Assembly: GCA_031267435.1 (NCBI GenBank)
Contig: JAIRZB010000067.1
Span: 1 to 6,995 of the forward strand
Length of the DNA: 6,995 nucleotides
Direction: 5' to 3'
Source of the DNA: Puniceicoccales bacterium
GTDB taxonomy: Bacteria > Verrucomicrobiota > Verrucomicrobiia > Opitutales > LL51
The notes under the pieces were generated by a model, which was given only the letters and a program-made list of their open reading frames with translations, was not told the DNA's origin and made no database searches. The position numbers and the translations under genes are program-made. Shown here one piece after another: positions 5,878 to 6,995 of this stretch (positions are counted from its first letter, which is position 1; the number at the start of each line of letters is the position of its first letter).

Positions 5878-6660
5878 GTGATTATAAGTTGCCATTTTCT
5901 AGGAAGCAGCAGCCAGGGTAATTGTTTACTTGTGAAGTCGACGGTTGGAAACTTTTTGATCGATGTCGGCCTGACAGGGCGGCAAATTATGAAGTGTTTA
6001 CCGACATTTGGAGTTACAATTCAAGATATTGGAGCAATTTTTGTAACGCATGAGCATCTGGATCATTCTCAAGGTTTTCGTGGGTTAGCAAAACATACGC
6101 ATTTTCAATGCTTTGCAAACCGGGCCACGGCGGAGGCGATCGATAGTAAATTTGGAAAATCTTTTTGTTGGAATTATTTTATAACAGGCGAAATCATCCA
6201 CTATCAAGGGTTTGAAATTGAGACTTTTTCAATTCCTCACGATGCCATCGAGCCAGTTGGTTACATTTTTCGGAGTAAGGATGGCGGAAAAAGTTTATGT
6301 TGGATGACGGATCTCGGTTATGTTCCCCAAAATATTCGCGAACGCGTAAAAAAATCGGATATTCTCGTTTTAGAAGCGAATTATGATAATATTATGCTGG
6401 AAAATAATGAAAAACGTCCGCCGGCAATCAAGAATCGGATTCGCGGTCGCTATGGTCACTTGTCAAATGAGTCGGCATTTGATTTGATTGCCCATGGGAC
6501 AGATGCGGACTGGCAGAAAATTTTTTTAGCACATTTAAGCCGTGATTGCAATGATTCGAAACTCCTGGAAACACTTTTTAGCAAGGATATTTTTCAAAGA
6601 TTTGATATTACCGTAGTCGATCCTTATGATGCGGCTGGCATCAGCTATTCCTGTGTTTGA
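5878..6660 (+). CDS. MBL-fold metallo-hydrolase, YycJ/WalJ-like
   Basis: A cytoplasmic metallo-beta-lactamase-fold hydrolase of the YycJ/WalJ type, a family linked to nucleic-acid processing and, in Firmicutes, to the WalRK locus. At 260 aa it has family length. The N-terminus has LGSSSQGNCLLV (8-19). The metal-binding THEHLDH motif is at 57-63 (H58, H60, D62, H63), H121 is in IPHDA, D145 in TDLG, followed by LEANYDNIML (165-174), GHLSN (193-197) and LAHLS (218-222); all expected ligands appear present. The GTG start at 5878 is chosen because an upstream extension is blocked by the stop of the preceding ORF and it gives the usual short lead before the first strand. Its GGGAG (5874-5878) overlaps the start codon, so initiation probably depends on coupling to the preceding ORF. 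The true substrate cannot be told. Confidence 0.93.
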   Translation: MIISCHFLGSSSQGNCLLVKSTVGNFLIDVGLTGRQIMKCLPTFGVTIQDIGAIFVTHEHLDHSQGFRGLAKHTHFQCFANRATAEAIDSKFGKSFCWNYFITGEIIHYQGFEIETFSIPHDAIEPVGYIFRSKDGGKSLCWMTDLGYVPQNIRERVKKSDILVLEANYDNIMLENNEKRPPAIKNRIRGRYGHLSNESAFDLIAHGTDADWQKIFLAHLSRDCNDSKLLETLFSKDIFQRFDITVVDPYDAAGISYSCV

Positions 6661-6666
6661 TTCATG

Positions 6667-6706
6667 CCCAGAGGGCTCCCACAAGGAGGCTTCCCCAGAG
6701 GGCTCC
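6667..6706 (+). repeat. 13-bp direct repeat CCCAGAGGGCTCC, 27-bp period
   Basis: The 13-mer occurs at 6667-6679 and 6694-6706. The first copy lacks its second hairpin arm, so it looks like a partial module A left by slippage or by an insertion edge, 6 bp after the MBL stop codon. The left array has no matching extra copy at its inner edge. Confidence 0.75.
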
Positions 6707-6839
6707 GCCCTCTGGACTCCCGCAAGGAGTCACGGACTCCTTGACCTCGATATGCGGCCACACCATGCGATGTTTCGCATGGTGTGGCCGCAGGGTCAAC
6801 TTTAGTTGCCCCGCCCGCGGCGAAGCCGCGGGCGGGGCC
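6694..6839 (-). repeat. Long inverted repeat, right copy (modules A-B-C-D)
   Basis: The reverse complement of 144-292. Here module C is a perfect stem: the position that is A199-T223 in the left copy is C-G in this one, a compensatory change, and the left A-C mismatch is A-T here. The D-C junction, reading GTTGACCCT on the complementary strand, is also kept, with one inserted A and one base fewer in the D stem flank. Confidence 0.85.
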
Positions 6840-6852
6840 TTAGGCCCCCGGT

Positions 6853-6890
6853 CGGCCGGAACCACGGGCTGATGCCCGTGGTTCCGGCCG
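6853..6890. repeat. Perfect 17-bp hairpin (module H), unique to the right array
   Basis: The arm CGGCCGGAACCACGGGC at 6853-6869 pairs perfectly with 6874-6890 across a TGAT loop. It has no counterpart in the left array, where E, F and a B variant occupy the corresponding outer zone. No T-run follows on either strand. Confidence 0.8.
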
Positions 6891-6950
6891 CAATCCAGGT
6901 CCAGGGGATGGATCCCCTGGCGGGGATTCTAAGGGCGCGCAGCCCTTAGA

Positions 6951-6995
6951 TCGGTACAAAAAACAAAATCAGACTTAAGGTCTCCCGAAAGGAGA
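6951..6995. other. A+T-rich tail beyond the right array, no gene seen
   Basis: The sequence returns to A+T-rich composition after the last array hairpin. A small hairpin, TCTCC (6981-6985) and GGAGA (6991-6995), ends at the window edge. Read on the minus strand it is followed some 10 nt later by a T-rich run (about 6956-6969), so it might be the terminator of a minus-strand gene beyond the window, or simply the edge of a larger structure. This cannot be decided here. Confidence 0.25.

Larger units (their letters stand above)
6667..6950. repeat. Right G+C-rich mosaic palindrome array
   Basis: Starting a few bases after the MBL stop, this non-coding region is again tiled by hairpins: a partial A (6667-6679), A (6695-6715, 9-bp stem CCAGAGGGC, loop TCC), B (6723-6743, 9-bp stem), C (6753-6792, perfect 18-bp stem, loop TGTT, with outer TTGACC/GGTCAA at 6741-6746 and 6794-6799), D (6808-6838, 14-bp stem all G/C, loop GAA), H (6853-6890, 17-bp stem), an A-like hairpin (6901-6920) and E (6928-6950). 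The order A-B-C-D...E is the reverse of the left array. ORFs crossing it on both strands merely read through the palindromes. The array may also end transcription of the MBL gene, but no T-run follows a stem. Confidence 0.85.

Noticed and set aside
6657..6872. ORFs of about 70 codons on both strands across the right array
   Set aside because: They read through palindromes, so both strands stay open because of G+C-rich symmetric sequence. The peptides are Arg/Pro/Gly/Ala-rich with no family character.
1..6995. Composite transposon flanked by inverted repeats
   Set aside because: There is no transposase or integrase gene, no terminal target-site duplication that I can see, and the cargo is core housekeeping genes, so the inverted arrays are better described as repeats of unknown origin.

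Overview
The window holds a block of ordinary housekeeping genes, all on the + strand and moderately A+T-rich. It is bracketed by two strongly G+C-rich non-coding arrays built from nested palindromes. From the protein style (F-type ATPase subunits, a CPA2-type antiporter, a YycJ-like metallo-hydrolase) this is a Gram-negative-type bacterium. A Verrucomicrobiota/Opitutia-like lineage (for example a Puniceicoccales relative) is my best guess, but it rests on general resemblance only and is tentative.

Layout. Positions 1-292: left palindrome array. 293-357: A+T-rich leader with a promoter-like -10 box just before the first start codon. 358-2670: large cation:proton antiporter with two C-terminal TrkA-C/RCK_C domains. 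2706-5409: atpG, atpD and atpC, encoding the gamma, beta and epsilon subunits of the F1 part of ATP synthase, with gaps of 6 and 1 nt. 5410-5665: A+T-rich intergenic region with a possible tiny signal-peptide-like ORF on the minus strand and what look like divergent promoters. 5666-5869: unrecognised 67-residue ORF. 5878-6660: YycJ/WalJ-like MBL-fold hydrolase. 6667-6950: right palindrome array, in which the core modules of the left array recur in reverse-complement order. 6951-6995: short A+T-rich tail with no gene visible.

How the parts fit. The antiporter and the F1 genes probably form one transcription unit (35-nt gap, no obvious terminator), linking H+/cation exchange with the H+-driven ATP synthase. 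The usual upstream partners (atpB, E, F, H, A) are absent here; the antiporter occupies the place where atpA normally sits, so the ATP synthase operon appears split. The short ORF plus MBL gene look like a second, independent unit.

I see no defence system, CRISPR array, integrase or transposase. The most unusual content is the pair of inverted palindromic arrays. They share about 150 bp of near-identical sequence in opposite orientation about 6.4 kb apart; in the best-aligned 49-nt part, differences fall only in hairpin loops, and one hairpin stem shows a paired (compensatory) change. This suggests a multi-copy, structure-conserved intergenic element whose function cannot be assigned from the sequence alone.
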